A DNA stretch of 64,000 bases from an uncultured Candidatus Saccharibacteria bacterium (GCA_946482285.1 CAMLQK010000001.1:186001-250000), one strand, 5' to 3'; positions 51,395-59,418 are shown, numbered from the stretch's first letter. Translations and numbers: made by a program. The notes: a model not told the origin generated them from the sequence alone.

Positions 51395-52587
51395 AAGCTG
51401 GCAACGAGCGCGATATGTGCCATGTAGCTCGGGTGACTTGGCTCATGCTGCATGTATGTGACACTGCCGATACTGTTTGTTAGCTTTTGGATTGGCTGCT
51501 TTTGGCTAAAGCTAGCAGGCGTATGGCTTTTGCGCACCGGCAGGGCAATTAACGACATGGTAGCGTCTTCTTCGCTGCGGCTGAATGCCGCGGACGGTAG
51601 ACGGGGCAGGGTCTTTGGTTGCCGCATACCGGCAATCGGCTCCTCTTGGGTGCCACCTAAAAAACCACTGCTCGAAATGCCATCTATAAGTTTTTGCTGC
51701 AGTGGTTGGCCATTGTAGAACAGTTGTACCAAGTATGCTCCCGGCGATGATTGCGAATAATCCCTGCCGCTTAATTGCAGGCACATGTCAATTGAGGCAA
51801 TCGCCCCAACTTGGGAAATGCTTGGCACCACACTCAGTGCTTCAACTGTTTTGACGTTGGGCTCTAGACTGGCACCAAAGCTGGTATGTAGTTCATGTAA
51901 TGCAACGGCGGCCAGGGTGCGTGAGGCTTGGCTTGGGCTCTGGGCTTCTTGTGGATATTCTTTAGGCATGGGTTCACATGTGCTCAGTGCCGTGCTAACG
52001 ATGGGCGCAGGAAAGAGCTGGATAGAGCTAGCAGTGGTGGTCCCGCCAAGATAATGCTTGTCTTTGAATGATCCGTCCTGATTAGATAAGTAGCCATGTA
52101 GTTCGCTGTCCTTATGTGCTGGTAGGGCCGTGCGGATGCAAGGTGTCACACACAGCTGTACAGCTCTGGACAAGCCTGGAAGGGCGAGCGCTGTTTGATT
52201 GTATGGCTCAAGTTGAGCGCGCCATGCTGATTCGGCTTCGCTTTCGAAGGCTTGCGCTAGCAGGTTGCGTGTGACAAACGAATTGAATTGCCCGTATGCT
52301 TGGTTCACCTTTTCAAAGAACAGTGTTTCAAATGCCTGCTGCGCCTGGACCTGGCGCATAAATAACTCAGCCAGCCGTCCTGTTTGGCTTTGGATTTGCC
52401 CGCGGGAGCTGTATATGTTTGCCATTGCGCAATGTACGTCCTCGCCAAAGCTTTCAGCTTCCATGGCATTACCCCAGAAATTTGAGTCGTAGTTATTTGC
52501 GACCGAACCAGCCAACCTGATCGGGTCGGGCTGTATTACTAGTTCTGGCACCTCTTCGGGCGGTTGTTCGGGATAGCTACTAATCAT
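51391..52587 (-). CDS. Unrecognised soluble protein
   Basis: 398 residues from ATG 52587; a TTG at 52602 would add five residues. No signal peptide or transmembrane helix. The N-terminal ~150 residues are helical (AELFMRQVQAQQAFETLFFE), followed by a long Ser/Pro/Thr-rich middle and a beta-rich part (SPGAYLVQLFYNGQPLQQKL). Three Cys lie in the middle (QLCVTPCIR, STCEP). I recognise no family. It is monocistronic, convergent with the ABC permease (4-nt overlap) and divergent from the MFS gene. Confidence 0.55.
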   Translation of the reverse strand: MISSYPEQPPEEVPELVIQPDPIRLAGSVANNYDSNFWGNAMEAESFGEDVHCAMANIYSSRGQIQSQTGRLAELFMRQVQAQQAFETLFFEKVNQAYGQFNSFVTRNLLAQAFESEAESAWRAQLEPYNQTALALPGLSRAVQLCVTPCIRTALPAHKDSELHGYLSNQDGSFKDKHYLGGTTTASSIQLFPAPIVSTALSTCEPMPKEYPQEAQSPSQASRTLAAVALHELHTSFGASLEPNVKTVEALSVVPSISQVGAIASIDMCLQLSGRDYSQSSPGAYLVQLFYNGQPLQQKLIDGISSSGFLGGTQEEPIAGMRQPKTLPRLPSAAFSRSEEDATMSLIALPVRKSHTPASFSQKQPIQKLTNSIGSVTYMQHEPSHPSYMAHIALVASF

Positions 52588-52720
52588 GGGGTTAAACGGC
52601 AAGGTGAGCGGTATAGTATAGGTGCCTCAGCCATAATTTTACGAACTATACCATAGTTAATGCCGATTGTCTTGTTTCGCGGTTATCGCCGGCGTATTAT
52701 TAGCAAGTTGGACAAGTCAT

Positions 52721-53926
52721 ATGCATAGGAATATTTACAAACTATATATATTGAATTTTCTGGTTGGAGTTGTCTTTTGGTACCCCATAGAGAAGCTGTA
52801 CCTACAGCAGCTTGGCGCTGATGCATTCGGCGTTAGTCTTAGCGCACTTGTATTTTTAGCGACTGTCATTGTGTGCGATGTTCCCTCTGGCGTCTTAGCT
52901 GATAGATGGAAGCGGAAATACGTACTGCTGTTGGCTATGGGCTGTCTTATTGTTGCGAGTGTTGTTGGGGGTGTAAGCCAAACATGGGTACAGTATCTGC
53001 CCATGAATATCTTGGTGGGCGGCTTTGTAGTGCTTACAAGTGGCACTTTTCAGGCGATAATGTACGACAGTCTGCTGGATACCGGCCATCAAAAAGAGTA
53101 CGACAAGCACCAAGGAAGGGCGTATGCGCTGTTTTTGACCGGCTTAGGTTTGAGCTCGCTAGCCGGAGGGTATGTTGCGGATTGGTTTGGTATGCAGGCC
53201 GCGTACTTTACTTCTGCTGCTGTTATGATTCCAGCTGTTTTACTTGTACTGTTCGTAAAGGAACCTCGGTCGCATAAGTCAGTTGCTGATCGCAAATTGA
53301 AAGAGCATGTCCAGCTAAGCGTCCGATTAATCGCGTCTAATAAGCTGCTTCTGCAGCTTGCTTTGCTCATTGCTGCGCTTGGTGTTGCACGGGGTGCCTA
53401 CGTTGAATATTCCGGATTGCTCTTTGTAGTGCTAGGTATGTCCACGATCTCTATGGGTTATGCTGGGGCAGGTAAATGGCTCGTGAGCTCACTCGGACAG
53501 ATGGTTGGGCCTAAGGTGGGCAGAAGGTCGCTTGCACTTGCACCGTTGTTCTTTGTGATCTTTCTTGTATTCAGTCTAATACCAAGCGCGTGGTCATTGG
53601 TATTCTTTTACATGGCGGGCTTTCTGTACGCTGTTATTTCCAATCAGGCAGAAGCAGCCGTACAGGACAACACGCCAAGTGAAATTCGGGCTACCACGCT
53701 GTCTGCGCTTAGCTTTGCTAGCAACATTTTGCTCGTGCCGCTTGGCTTACTGTTTGGCTGGATCGCCCGCGAGGCAAGCATCTTTAGTGCATACTTTATG
53801 ATAGCCGTGGTAGGCCTATTGTACGTTTTGAACTGGCTGGTTGTGGGGCGTCGCATGTTCCAACCACTCTATGCTTCAAGGGCTAAGACGCACCCGCAGC
53901 CTGATGCCGAAGATGTGCTGGTGTAG
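52721..53926 (+). CDS. Major facilitator superfamily transporter
   Basis: 401 residues from ATG 52721, with 12 hydrophobic helices. The MFS motif A-like loop between helices 2 and 3 reads GVLADRWKRKYVLL, and the mid-protein loop KEPRSHKSVADRKLKEHVQ links the halves. Most similar in style to drug/MFS efflux proteins of the ENTNER/YxaM class, but the substrate is unknown. A frame extends upstream to 52667, but the upstream residues are not membrane-compatible; 52721 starts just before helix 1. Confidence 0.78.
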   Translation: MHRNIYKLYILNFLVGVVFWYPIEKLYLQQLGADAFGVSLSALVFLATVIVCDVPSGVLADRWKRKYVLLLAMGCLIVASVVGGVSQTWVQYLPMNILVGGFVVLTSGTFQAIMYDSLLDTGHQKEYDKHQGRAYALFLTGLGLSSLAGGYVADWFGMQAAYFTSAAVMIPAVLLVLFVKEPRSHKSVADRKLKEHVQLSVRLIASNKLLLQLALLIAALGVARGAYVEYSGLLFVVLGMSTISMGYAGAGKWLVSSLGQMVGPKVGRRSLALAPLFFVIFLVFSLIPSAWSLVFFYMAGFLYAVISNQAEAAVQDNTPSEIRATTLSALSFASNILLVPLGLLFGWIAREASIFSAYFMIAVVGLLYVLNWLVVGRRMFQPLYASRAKTHPQPDAEDVLV

Positions 53927-53981
53927 TAAATAGAAGTAGCTAACACAATAAAACACCCACCCTACGGTGAGTGCCTTATTA

Positions 53982-54057
53982 TGGTGGGGGCGGCTGGACT
54001 TGAACCAGCGACCAATCGGTTATGAGCCGACTGCTCTAACCACTGAGCTACGCCCCC
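53982..54057 (-). tRNA. tRNA with CAT anticodon (elongator Met or lysidine-type Ile2)
   Basis: A 76-nt cloverleaf with encoded CCA: acceptor GGGGGCG/CGCCCCC, D-arm GCTC/GAGC, anticodon stem GTCGG/CCGAT with loop CTCATAA, T-arm GCTGG-TTCAAGT-CCAGC. G1-C72 pairs, so it is not an initiator. The variable and T-arm sequence TGGTCGCTGGTTCAAGTCC equals that of E. coli tRNA-Ile2 (CAU) as I recall it, so it could be the lysidine-modified Ile tRNA rather than Met. Confidence 0.9.
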
Positions 54058-54062
54058 TCATA

Positions 54063-54082
54063 TGCATGCTTCAAAGGAAGCA
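54063..54082. repeat. Perfect inverted repeat upstream of the CAT tRNA
   Basis: CATGCTTC-AAAG-GAAGCATG lies 5 nt outside the tRNA 5' end, in the gap shared with ftsB. It has no T-run. It may be a processing hairpin or a protein site; no function is assigned. Confidence 0.4.
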
Positions 54083-54143
54083 TGGGTTAACAGATGCAAG
54101 TATAGCAGATTTTGGTCAAAAAGTTATATAATAATGCCTAACA

Positions 54144-54608
54144 ATGCATGAAAAACTAACACAATATCAAAAAAAGATAGAGGAATATGCTGACCAGCTG
54201 CACGATGTGCGGGTTGTTGGGCTGCTGAGCTTTACATTGATGGTGCTATTTATTAGCTGGGGCGGTGTGCGAGCTATCGACACAAACTACCGTTTACAGA
54301 AGCAGATTTCCCGGCTAGAACAGCAGAGCGCTGTCGAGCAGCTAGAGAATAACAATATGAAGCTACAGAACCAGTACTTTAACACCTCACAATATCTGGA
54401 ATTGACTGCCCGGCAGAACTTTGGCTTGGCTAAGCCGGGCGAAAAACTGGTGACCATCCCAACTTCTGTGGCCCTGGCACATACGTCAGATGTGCAGAAC
54501 ACTGAAAAAGTGGAAGCTATCCAAACCAAAGCCAAGCAGCCGGCATACCAGCGCAATTTCCAGGCCTGGATGAACTTCTTTTTGCATCGCCAGGGCGTAG
54601 GTGATTGA
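54144..54608 (+). CDS. ftsB: FtsB/DivIC-like cell-division protein
   Basis: 154 residues with the septum-formation-initiator layout: short cytoplasmic N-terminus, one transmembrane helix (about 25-44), a coiled coil (TNYRLQKQISRLEQQSAVEQ and onwards), then the conserved post-coil segment TARQNFGLAKPGEKLVTIP, equivalent to the G-x-x-x-P-G-E region of FtsB/DivIC. A ~45-residue tail follows. It would bridge FtsL/FtsQ-type partners at the divisome. TATAAT (54127-54132) is 11 nt upstream. The promoter of the initiator tRNA overlaps its stop codon. Confidence 0.82.
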   Translation: MHEKLTQYQKKIEEYADQLHDVRVVGLLSFTLMVLFISWGGVRAIDTNYRLQKQISRLEQQSAVEQLENNNMKLQNQYFNTSQYLELTARQNFGLAKPGEKLVTIPTSVALAHTSDVQNTEKVEAIQTKAKQPAYQRNFQAWMNFFLHRQGVGD

Positions 54609-54636
54609 CAGATGCCAACATCTTTGGTACTATAAT
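54605..54636 (+). promoter_or_regulatory. Promoter of the initiator tRNA
   Basis: TTGACA (54605-54610) and TATAAT (54631-54636), with a rather long 20-nt spacer. The -35 overlaps the ftsB stop. The tRNA begins 17 nt after the -10. Confidence 0.55.
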
Positions 54637-54652
54637 ATAGTTCAAAAGATGA

Positions 54653-54727
54653 CGCGGGATGGAGCAGCGGCAGCTCGCGTGGCTCATAACCACGAGGTCC
54701 CAGGTTCGAGTCCTGGTCCCGCAACCA
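54653..54727 (+). tRNA. Initiator tRNA-fMet (CAT)
   Basis: A 75-nt cloverleaf with encoded CCA. Initiator marks: C1 opposite A72 (no pair) in CGCGGGA/TCCCGCA, and A11:U24 in the D-stem. The anticodon stem is CGTGG/CCACG around CTCATAA, so the usual run of three G:C pairs is broken: position 29:41 is U:A. D-loop shortened to 7 nt. Confidence 0.95.
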
Positions 54728-54765
54728 AGAAAAGTGCCCCAGTTTTGCTGGGGTATTTTTCTTGG
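54725..54765 (+). terminator. Terminator after the initiator tRNA
   Basis: CCCCAG-TTTTG-CTGGGG inner stem inside an outer CCAAGAAAA/TTTTCTTGG pairing, beginning within the tRNA's CCA end. Confidence 0.75.
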
Positions 54766-54807
54766 TTTGTGTATACTTGAAGTATTGATTTTCACAACGG
54801 GGGAAGT

Positions 54808-55302
54808 ATGGACCAATCACCAAATAGCCGAAAGCGTGAAATTATTGCTGCATTGTCGGTGTTGATTATTATTGTCGCAATTGTCGGTGCAATTGTTGTC
54901 ACAAATAAAGACGATGCCAAAGAAACGAACAATGCTACCGATACTTCGGTCGGAACGGATAACTCTACTGACTCATCTTCAGATGATTCGCAAGCAACAA
55001 ACGCTGAATATAAGGATGGCCAGTATAATGCCACAGGCAGCTATAGCTCGCCGGGTGGCCAAGAGGAAATTACCGTTAACGTAACACTGAAAGACGGTGT
55101 TATTACTGCTACTTCCGCAGAAGCAGAGGCTAGCGGCGCAACCGCAGAAGAATACCAGGGGAAATTTATTTCTGGGTATAAAGATTTGGTGGTGGGCAAG
55201 ACTATCGACTCTGTTTCTTTGGACCGCGTTTCTGGCTCTTCGCTGACTTCCGGAGGATTTAACCGTGCCATTGAAGACATTATCAAACAGGCCCAAAGCT
55301 AA
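54808..55302 (+). CDS. Membrane-anchored FMN-binding domain protein, predicted flavinylation target
   Basis: 164 residues. Cytoplasmic basic start, one transmembrane helix (11-31), an extracellular Asp/Ser/Thr/Asn-rich linker (34-66), then an FMN_bind domain (68-162): YKDGQYNATGSY, TVNVTLKDGVITA, GKFISGYKDLVVG. The motif SGSSLTSGGF (142-151) corresponds to the S-G-A-T/S-x-T-S of NqrC/RnfG-type domains, where ApbE links FMN through phosphate to the Thr, here Thr147. The protein should carry a one- or two-electron flavin outside the cell. GGGGGAAG Shine-Dalgarno before ATG 54808. The apbE frame starts inside its 3' end. Confidence 0.82.
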   Translation: MDQSPNSRKREIIAALSVLIIIVAIVGAIVVTNKDDAKETNNATDTSVGTDNSTDSSSDDSQATNAEYKDGQYNATGSYSSPGGQEEITVNVTLKDGVITATSAEAEASGATAEEYQGKFISGYKDLVVGKTIDSVSLDRVSGSSLTSGGFNRAIEDIIKQAQS

Positions 55303-56188
55303 GCAAACCCCACCAGTCACCCAATGGCAGTTTGAGGCCATTGGCACACATTGGTGGATCGGTATTTATCAGCCCGCAGATGCTGCGTTACTGCAAAATC
55401 TTAAAGCTGATATTTCGGCCCGTATAGACGTGTTCGACAAAACATATTCCCGTTTTCGAGCCGATTCGCTAGTATCGCGCATTGCCAAGCAGAGCGGAAA
55501 ATATCAGTTTCCGGCAGACGCACCGGTGTTGTTTGACTTTTATCGCAGCCTATATAATGCCACCGAAGGGCTGGTAACGCCGCTCATCGGCCGTGCACTT
55601 GCCGATGCTGGATATGATGCGTCTTACAGCCTTAAGCCTAAGGCAATCACAACGACGCCGGATTGGGACGATGTTATGGAGGTACGTGGGGCGGTGCTGA
55701 TAGCCAAGCAACCTGTGCTATTAGATTTTGGGGCAGCAGGAAAGGGCTACTTGGCAGATATCGTGGCCAATATTCTGCGCCAGCACAACATTACGCATTT
55801 TTGTGTCGATGCCAGCGGCGACATGGTATGCCAAGGCTTTGGCGGCCAACCTCTTCGGATCGGAATGGAGCATCCCGATAATTCTAGCCAGGCAATTGGT
55901 GTTGTGCAAATGGCAGATGGCGCGCTATGTGGTTCGGCGGGTAATCGCCGGCAATGGGCGCAGTACAACCATATTATGGACCCTAAAAAACGCTGTTCTC
56001 CAGCGCACGTAAAAGCGGTATGGGTAACCGCGCCAACAGCACGAGAGGCTGATGGTCTGACGACTGCATTATACTTTGCTTCCGCGCAAAAATTACGTTC
56101 GTTATTCACTTTTGAATATGCCATGATGTATAAGAACGGCGAGCTGCATCGTTCGCCTGCGTTTTCAGCAGAAATATTTACGAGGTAA
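55265..56188 (+). CDS. apbE: FAD:protein FMN transferase
   Basis: 307 residues. ApbE motifs: TYSRFRADSLVSRI, LLDFGAAGKGYLAD (usual D-L-G-G-x-A-K-G-Y), CVDASGDMVCQGFG, NHIMDPKKRCSP with the metal-site Asp, and READGLTTALYF. It attaches FMN from FAD covalently to Thr in target domains, here the preceding FMN-binding protein. No signal peptide or lipobox is visible, which is odd for an enzyme whose target domain lies outside the membrane. Initiation is uncertain: GTG 55265 or TTG 55271, both overlapping the upstream gene by over 30 nt, and there is no ATG before the conserved core. Confidence 0.85.
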   Translation: MPLKTLSNRPKAKQTPPVTQWQFEAIGTHWWIGIYQPADAALLQNLKADISARIDVFDKTYSRFRADSLVSRIAKQSGKYQFPADAPVLFDFYRSLYNATEGLVTPLIGRALADAGYDASYSLKPKAITTTPDWDDVMEVRGAVLIAKQPVLLDFGAAGKGYLADIVANILRQHNITHFCVDASGDMVCQGFGGQPLRIGMEHPDNSSQAIGVVQMADGALCGSAGNRRQWAQYNHIMDPKKRCSPAHVKAVWVTAPTAREADGLTTALYFASAQKLRSLFTFEYAMMYKNGELHRSPAFSAEIFTR

Positions 56189-56194
56189 CCGCCC

Positions 56195-57682
56195 ATGTAC
56201 AACACGTTTGTGAAGCCTATAGACGCCATTCTTAACAGATACACAATGTACCGTATTGTGGTATACGGCTTGACGGCATTGTTGACTATTGCGTTATTAT
56301 TGGCTAGCTTGGGAATACTCGGGATTTCAGCGCTGGGCTTGCTGCTGACTACTGCCATCCTTGTTGCCGGATGTTTTGTTGCAAACAGGTTTTTGGCGTG
56401 GTTGTTCCGGGCACCAGCTAACAGCGAATCGTGGCTTATATCTGCTCTTATTCTGGCCTGCATTTTGCCGCAAGTTGACTCCATCACTGACGCTGGGTTG
56501 GTGCTTTTGTGCGGTATTATTGCCATGGCATCCAAATTTGTTCTGCGGTTTAGAGGTAGCCATATTTTTAACCCGACTGCCGCGGGCGCAGCCGTTATGA
56601 GCGCTATGGGCTTGCTGGCTGTTACGTGGTGGGTTGCAACACCGTATATGGCTCCATTTACAGCTATCCTTGCGCTGGTTATCTTGCGTAAAATACGAAA
56701 CTTTAGTGTATTTTTTGTGTTTGCCAGCGCAACGGTAGCTACTATGATATTTGTCGGCCTGACAACACAGGGGCAGTCATTACCGGAAATTCTGAAGCTT
56801 GCAGTGTTGCCTTGGCCTATTGTGTTTATGGGTAGCGTAATGCTTACCGAGCCAAGCACGTTACCGCCCACAAGGTACTATCAAACGATATTCGCCATAT
56901 TGGCTGGCGTTTTATTTGCATCCCAGCTGCAGTTCGGATCGTTTTCAATGTCACCAGAGGCAGCACTTGTTATTGGCAATCTCTTTACCTTGTTAGCAGT
57001 GCCGTCTTGCGGGGCTATTGTCCGCTTGCGTGAAGTACAGCTATTGGCGCCACATATTTACAGTCTTACATTTGAGCGCCCACCAGGCATTCGTTTTTTG
57101 CCTGGCCAGTATTTGGAGTGGACCTTGCCACATAAGCATGCTGACTCCCGGGGTAACCGCCGGTTGTTTAGCATTGCATCGTCGCCCACGGAAGACGTTT
57201 TGCGGATTGGGGTTAAGACCTACGATCCTAGTAGTACTTTCAAGCAAGCGCTGGTGGGGCTGGAACCGGGCATGCCTATACGGTTGGCGCATGTTGCTGG
57301 CAGCTTTACACTTCCGACGTCCAAAGCACGCCCAATTACCCTTATTGCGGGCGGTATCGGGGTAACACCGTTCCGTAGCATGCTGAAGCATATGATAGAT
57401 ACCGGTACTCAGCGGGATGTAACGTTGTTCTATTCGGCAGCTCGTCAAGAAGACTTTGTGTATACAGATGTTATCGAGGCAGCTAAAGCCTTTGGCTTGC
57501 GGGCTCATTTTGTGGTCGGCCCATTGGATCAGGGCCACCTGGAGACATATAAGGATCAGTTGCGGCATAGTATTGTGTACGTTTCTGGCCCCGATATATT
57601 TGTAACGCACTGCAAACAGATGCTGCTGGCTTTAGGCGTGCCGCGCACCTCTGTTAAGACGGATCATTTTACCGGATATTGA
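56195..57682 (+). CDS. RnfD/NqrB-like membrane domain fused to a ferredoxin-NADP reductase domain
   Basis: 495 residues. Residues ~20-270 hold about ten helices with RnfD/NqrB marks: FRGSHIFNPTAAGAAV (119-134) and VMLTEPSTLPPTRY (215-228). Residues ~278-495 are a ferredoxin-reductase-like module: RFLPGQYLEW, FAD loop NRRLFSIASS (321-330), NAD(P) loop AGGIGVTPFRSM (385-396) and a terminal region with YVSGPDIFV. No S-G-A-T-x-T flavinylation motif is seen in the membrane part. The fusion should take electrons from NAD(P)H via FAD across the membrane. It starts 6 nt after apbE and completes a three-gene cassette. Confidence 0.85.
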   Translation: MYNTFVKPIDAILNRYTMYRIVVYGLTALLTIALLLASLGILGISALGLLLTTAILVAGCFVANRFLAWLFRAPANSESWLISALILACILPQVDSITDAGLVLLCGIIAMASKFVLRFRGSHIFNPTAAGAAVMSAMGLLAVTWWVATPYMAPFTAILALVILRKIRNFSVFFVFASATVATMIFVGLTTQGQSLPEILKLAVLPWPIVFMGSVMLTEPSTLPPTRYYQTIFAILAGVLFASQLQFGSFSMSPEAALVIGNLFTLLAVPSCGAIVRLREVQLLAPHIYSLTFERPPGIRFLPGQYLEWTLPHKHADSRGNRRLFSIASSPTEDVLRIGVKTYDPSSTFKQALVGLEPGMPIRLAHVAGSFTLPTSKARPITLIAGGIGVTPFRSMLKHMIDTGTQRDVTLFYSAARQEDFVYTDVIEAAKAFGLRAHFVVGPLDQGHLETYKDQLRHSIVYVSGPDIFVTHCKQMLLALGVPRTSVKTDHFTGY

Positions 57683-57707
57683 TGTATTCTTTAGTGTTAT
57701 TTATGAC

Positions 57708-57735
57708 TTGAAAAAAGACCCACCCACGGTATACT
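57708..57735 (+). promoter_or_regulatory. Promoter of a leaderless unit
   Basis: TTGAAA (57708-57713), 16-nt spacer, TATACT (57730-57735), then 6 nt to the ATG at 57742. The best case of a leaderless start with a recognisable -35. Confidence 0.6.
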
Positions 57736-57741
57736 GTGTGC

Positions 57742-58410
57742 ATGTCATTACAGGATGAGCAACTAAATATATATACCCGTCTTGAGTCATTGGGCCACGA
57801 GGCGAACCAACAGGGTAATTTTGCTACGGGGTTTGATTATTTTGACCGGATGGAGCAAGTTGCCATTGAGGCTGGCGATTCCGCTGCACGGTTGAATGCG
57901 CTTAACCCGGGTGCAAAGTCGGCATGGTCACAAGGGGAATATGTTACCGGGCACCACATGCTACTGACGGCCCATGAGATCGCTGAAGACCTAGGGTTGG
58001 ATGACGAAGCGCTCATAGCTCGTTCCAATCTGGGACGGGCAGCTATGCACCGCATCGTGAATCATTTTGCACTAGGAGATCAAGCCGAAGCTATTCGTGA
58101 CATTGCTTTACCTCACTTTGCTAACGCATACCATGGGTTAAAAGGACATGACCATTTGTATTACCGATATGCAAATGCGCAACACGGTTCCATTGCAGCA
58201 GCCTTGGCTGGCGAACATACGCTTGCAACAAGCTTGGTAGACGAAGGTCGCCGGGTTGCTTTTGCAGTGTCACAGGAGTATGACCGCGTACCCACTTACC
58301 GCATCAATCCGAAGGGCTTGGTACAGCTGGCGGCAGCGGGAGTTATAGCTGCGGGCGGCCACCGTTCAAGGTACTTAACAGCCTTGGCGCGAAGAAAATT
58401 AGTACGGTAG
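57742..58410 (+). CDS. Helical TPR-like protein
   Basis: 222 residues, almost all alpha-helical, in repeated helix pairs (RLESLGHEANQQGNFATGFD, ALIARSNLGRAAMHRI, YRYANAQHGSIAAALAGEHT) with the Gly/Ala spacing of tetratricopeptide repeats. No membrane segment. It may be a scaffold or regulator. ATG 57742 is set by the TATACT box 6 nt upstream; a GTG at 57736 lies inside the expected transcription start. It is followed 4 nt later by another unknown gene. Confidence 0.6.
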   Translation: MSLQDEQLNIYTRLESLGHEANQQGNFATGFDYFDRMEQVAIEAGDSAARLNALNPGAKSAWSQGEYVTGHHMLLTAHEIAEDLGLDDEALIARSNLGRAAMHRIVNHFALGDQAEAIRDIALPHFANAYHGLKGHDHLYYRYANAQHGSIAAALAGEHTLATSLVDEGRRVAFAVSQEYDRVPTYRINPKGLVQLAAAGVIAAGGHRSRYLTALARRKLVR

Positions 58411-58414
58411 GGCT

Positions 58415-59203
58415 ATGCTACGACCAGTAGAGCGACAGCCACAGGAATCCCTATTGGCTCCAGAACATTGGGGTGGTTACGACATTGCAGATGACGCGTT
58501 TTTTGATGATAAGAGCCCTCTGCACGAAAGTTTAGTGAGCTTGACCGCTACAGAACTGCGGCAAGCCCGGATAGATGCTTGCGAGAACTTAGCAAAAATT
58601 GCAGCAGGTAATGCTACCGAAATCGGTTTTAACGTCGGCAATGAGTTTACTGCAAGCACACTCAACGACGGTACGATTATTGCGATCGAAAGAGAGTCGC
58701 TCATGAGATGGACGGGCGGCCAGTATGACAAGCCTCTTGTCGGCGAGCCGCACTGGATGGAAGAGTACAGGCCAGTTTCCCGTCCTGCGCGGGCGCATTG
58801 GCTGGAGGGCCAGTCTAAAAAGGCGGCAGGGGAGTATGCCCGCTTCCCGCAACAAGCCTCCCAATATTCACGATCTATGGAGTGGGGCGTGCTATTGTCG
58901 CGAGGTGATGATCGCTTGGCCCTGCCCTTTTCCTTTAGCTCTGCCAAGGTACACAAGGATGGTTCAGTCGAAGTAAACCTCATACGTTCTTGTGCTATTT
59001 CGCTGCCGCTTGTGCTTGGATCAGTTATGGCTTCGGGCAAATTGCCGTTGGGTGAATGCTCGATCCATGCACTCGAAAAATATAATGCCATAGATGTCGT
59101 GCATGCTGCTGCCGGCCAGCCGCAGCCAAGTCGTACGCACAGCAGGGCGTCGGCGTTGGTCCAGCGGCTGGGCTTTGGGGTAGTAAAACCAGCCAGCCAG
59201 TAA
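58415..59203 (+). CDS. Unrecognised soluble protein
   Basis: 262 residues, no signal or membrane helix. Mixed alpha/beta with a Trp-rich stretch (EYRPVSRPARAHWLEG) and a beta-rich end (KVHKDGSVEVNLIRSCAI). It follows the TPR-like gene by 4 nt and is surely co-transcribed. I recognise no family or active site. Confidence 0.55.
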   Translation: MLRPVERQPQESLLAPEHWGGYDIADDAFFDDKSPLHESLVSLTATELRQARIDACENLAKIAAGNATEIGFNVGNEFTASTLNDGTIIAIERESLMRWTGGQYDKPLVGEPHWMEEYRPVSRPARAHWLEGQSKKAAGEYARFPQQASQYSRSMEWGVLLSRGDDRLALPFSFSSAKVHKDGSVEVNLIRSCAISLPLVLGSVMASGKLPLGECSIHALEKYNAIDVVHAAAGQPQPSRTHSRASALVQRLGFGVVKPASQ

Positions 59204-59312
59204 AGCATGCCACCAAGAGGTGCTGTGGATAACTGTAGTATATTTTGTTGTAAAAAAGCGTTGCGGTAACGGCCGTAAAATTGCTAGTATAGAGGTAAGT
59301 GGTAAGCACTCA

Positions 59313-59341
59313 TTGACAAAAACATAATAATTATGTATAAT
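59313..59341 (+). promoter_or_regulatory. Perfect consensus promoter
   Basis: TTGACA (59313-59318), exactly 17 nt, TATAAT (59336-59341). It is the only fully consensus promoter I found in the window and drives a 31-codon gene. Confidence 0.85.
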
Positions 59342-59418
59342 AATGGGTGTTAGTGATCACAAACAAAAACCTTCAAAAAAACTAACAAAAACACCAAAAA
59401 ACAAGGGGGCACCACATT

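Noticed and set aside
55747..56871. 374-codon minus-strand open frame across apbE and the RnfD-like gene
   Set aside because: It is antisense to two genes with conserved motifs in frame; its own translation has no motif and no promoter or ribosome site.
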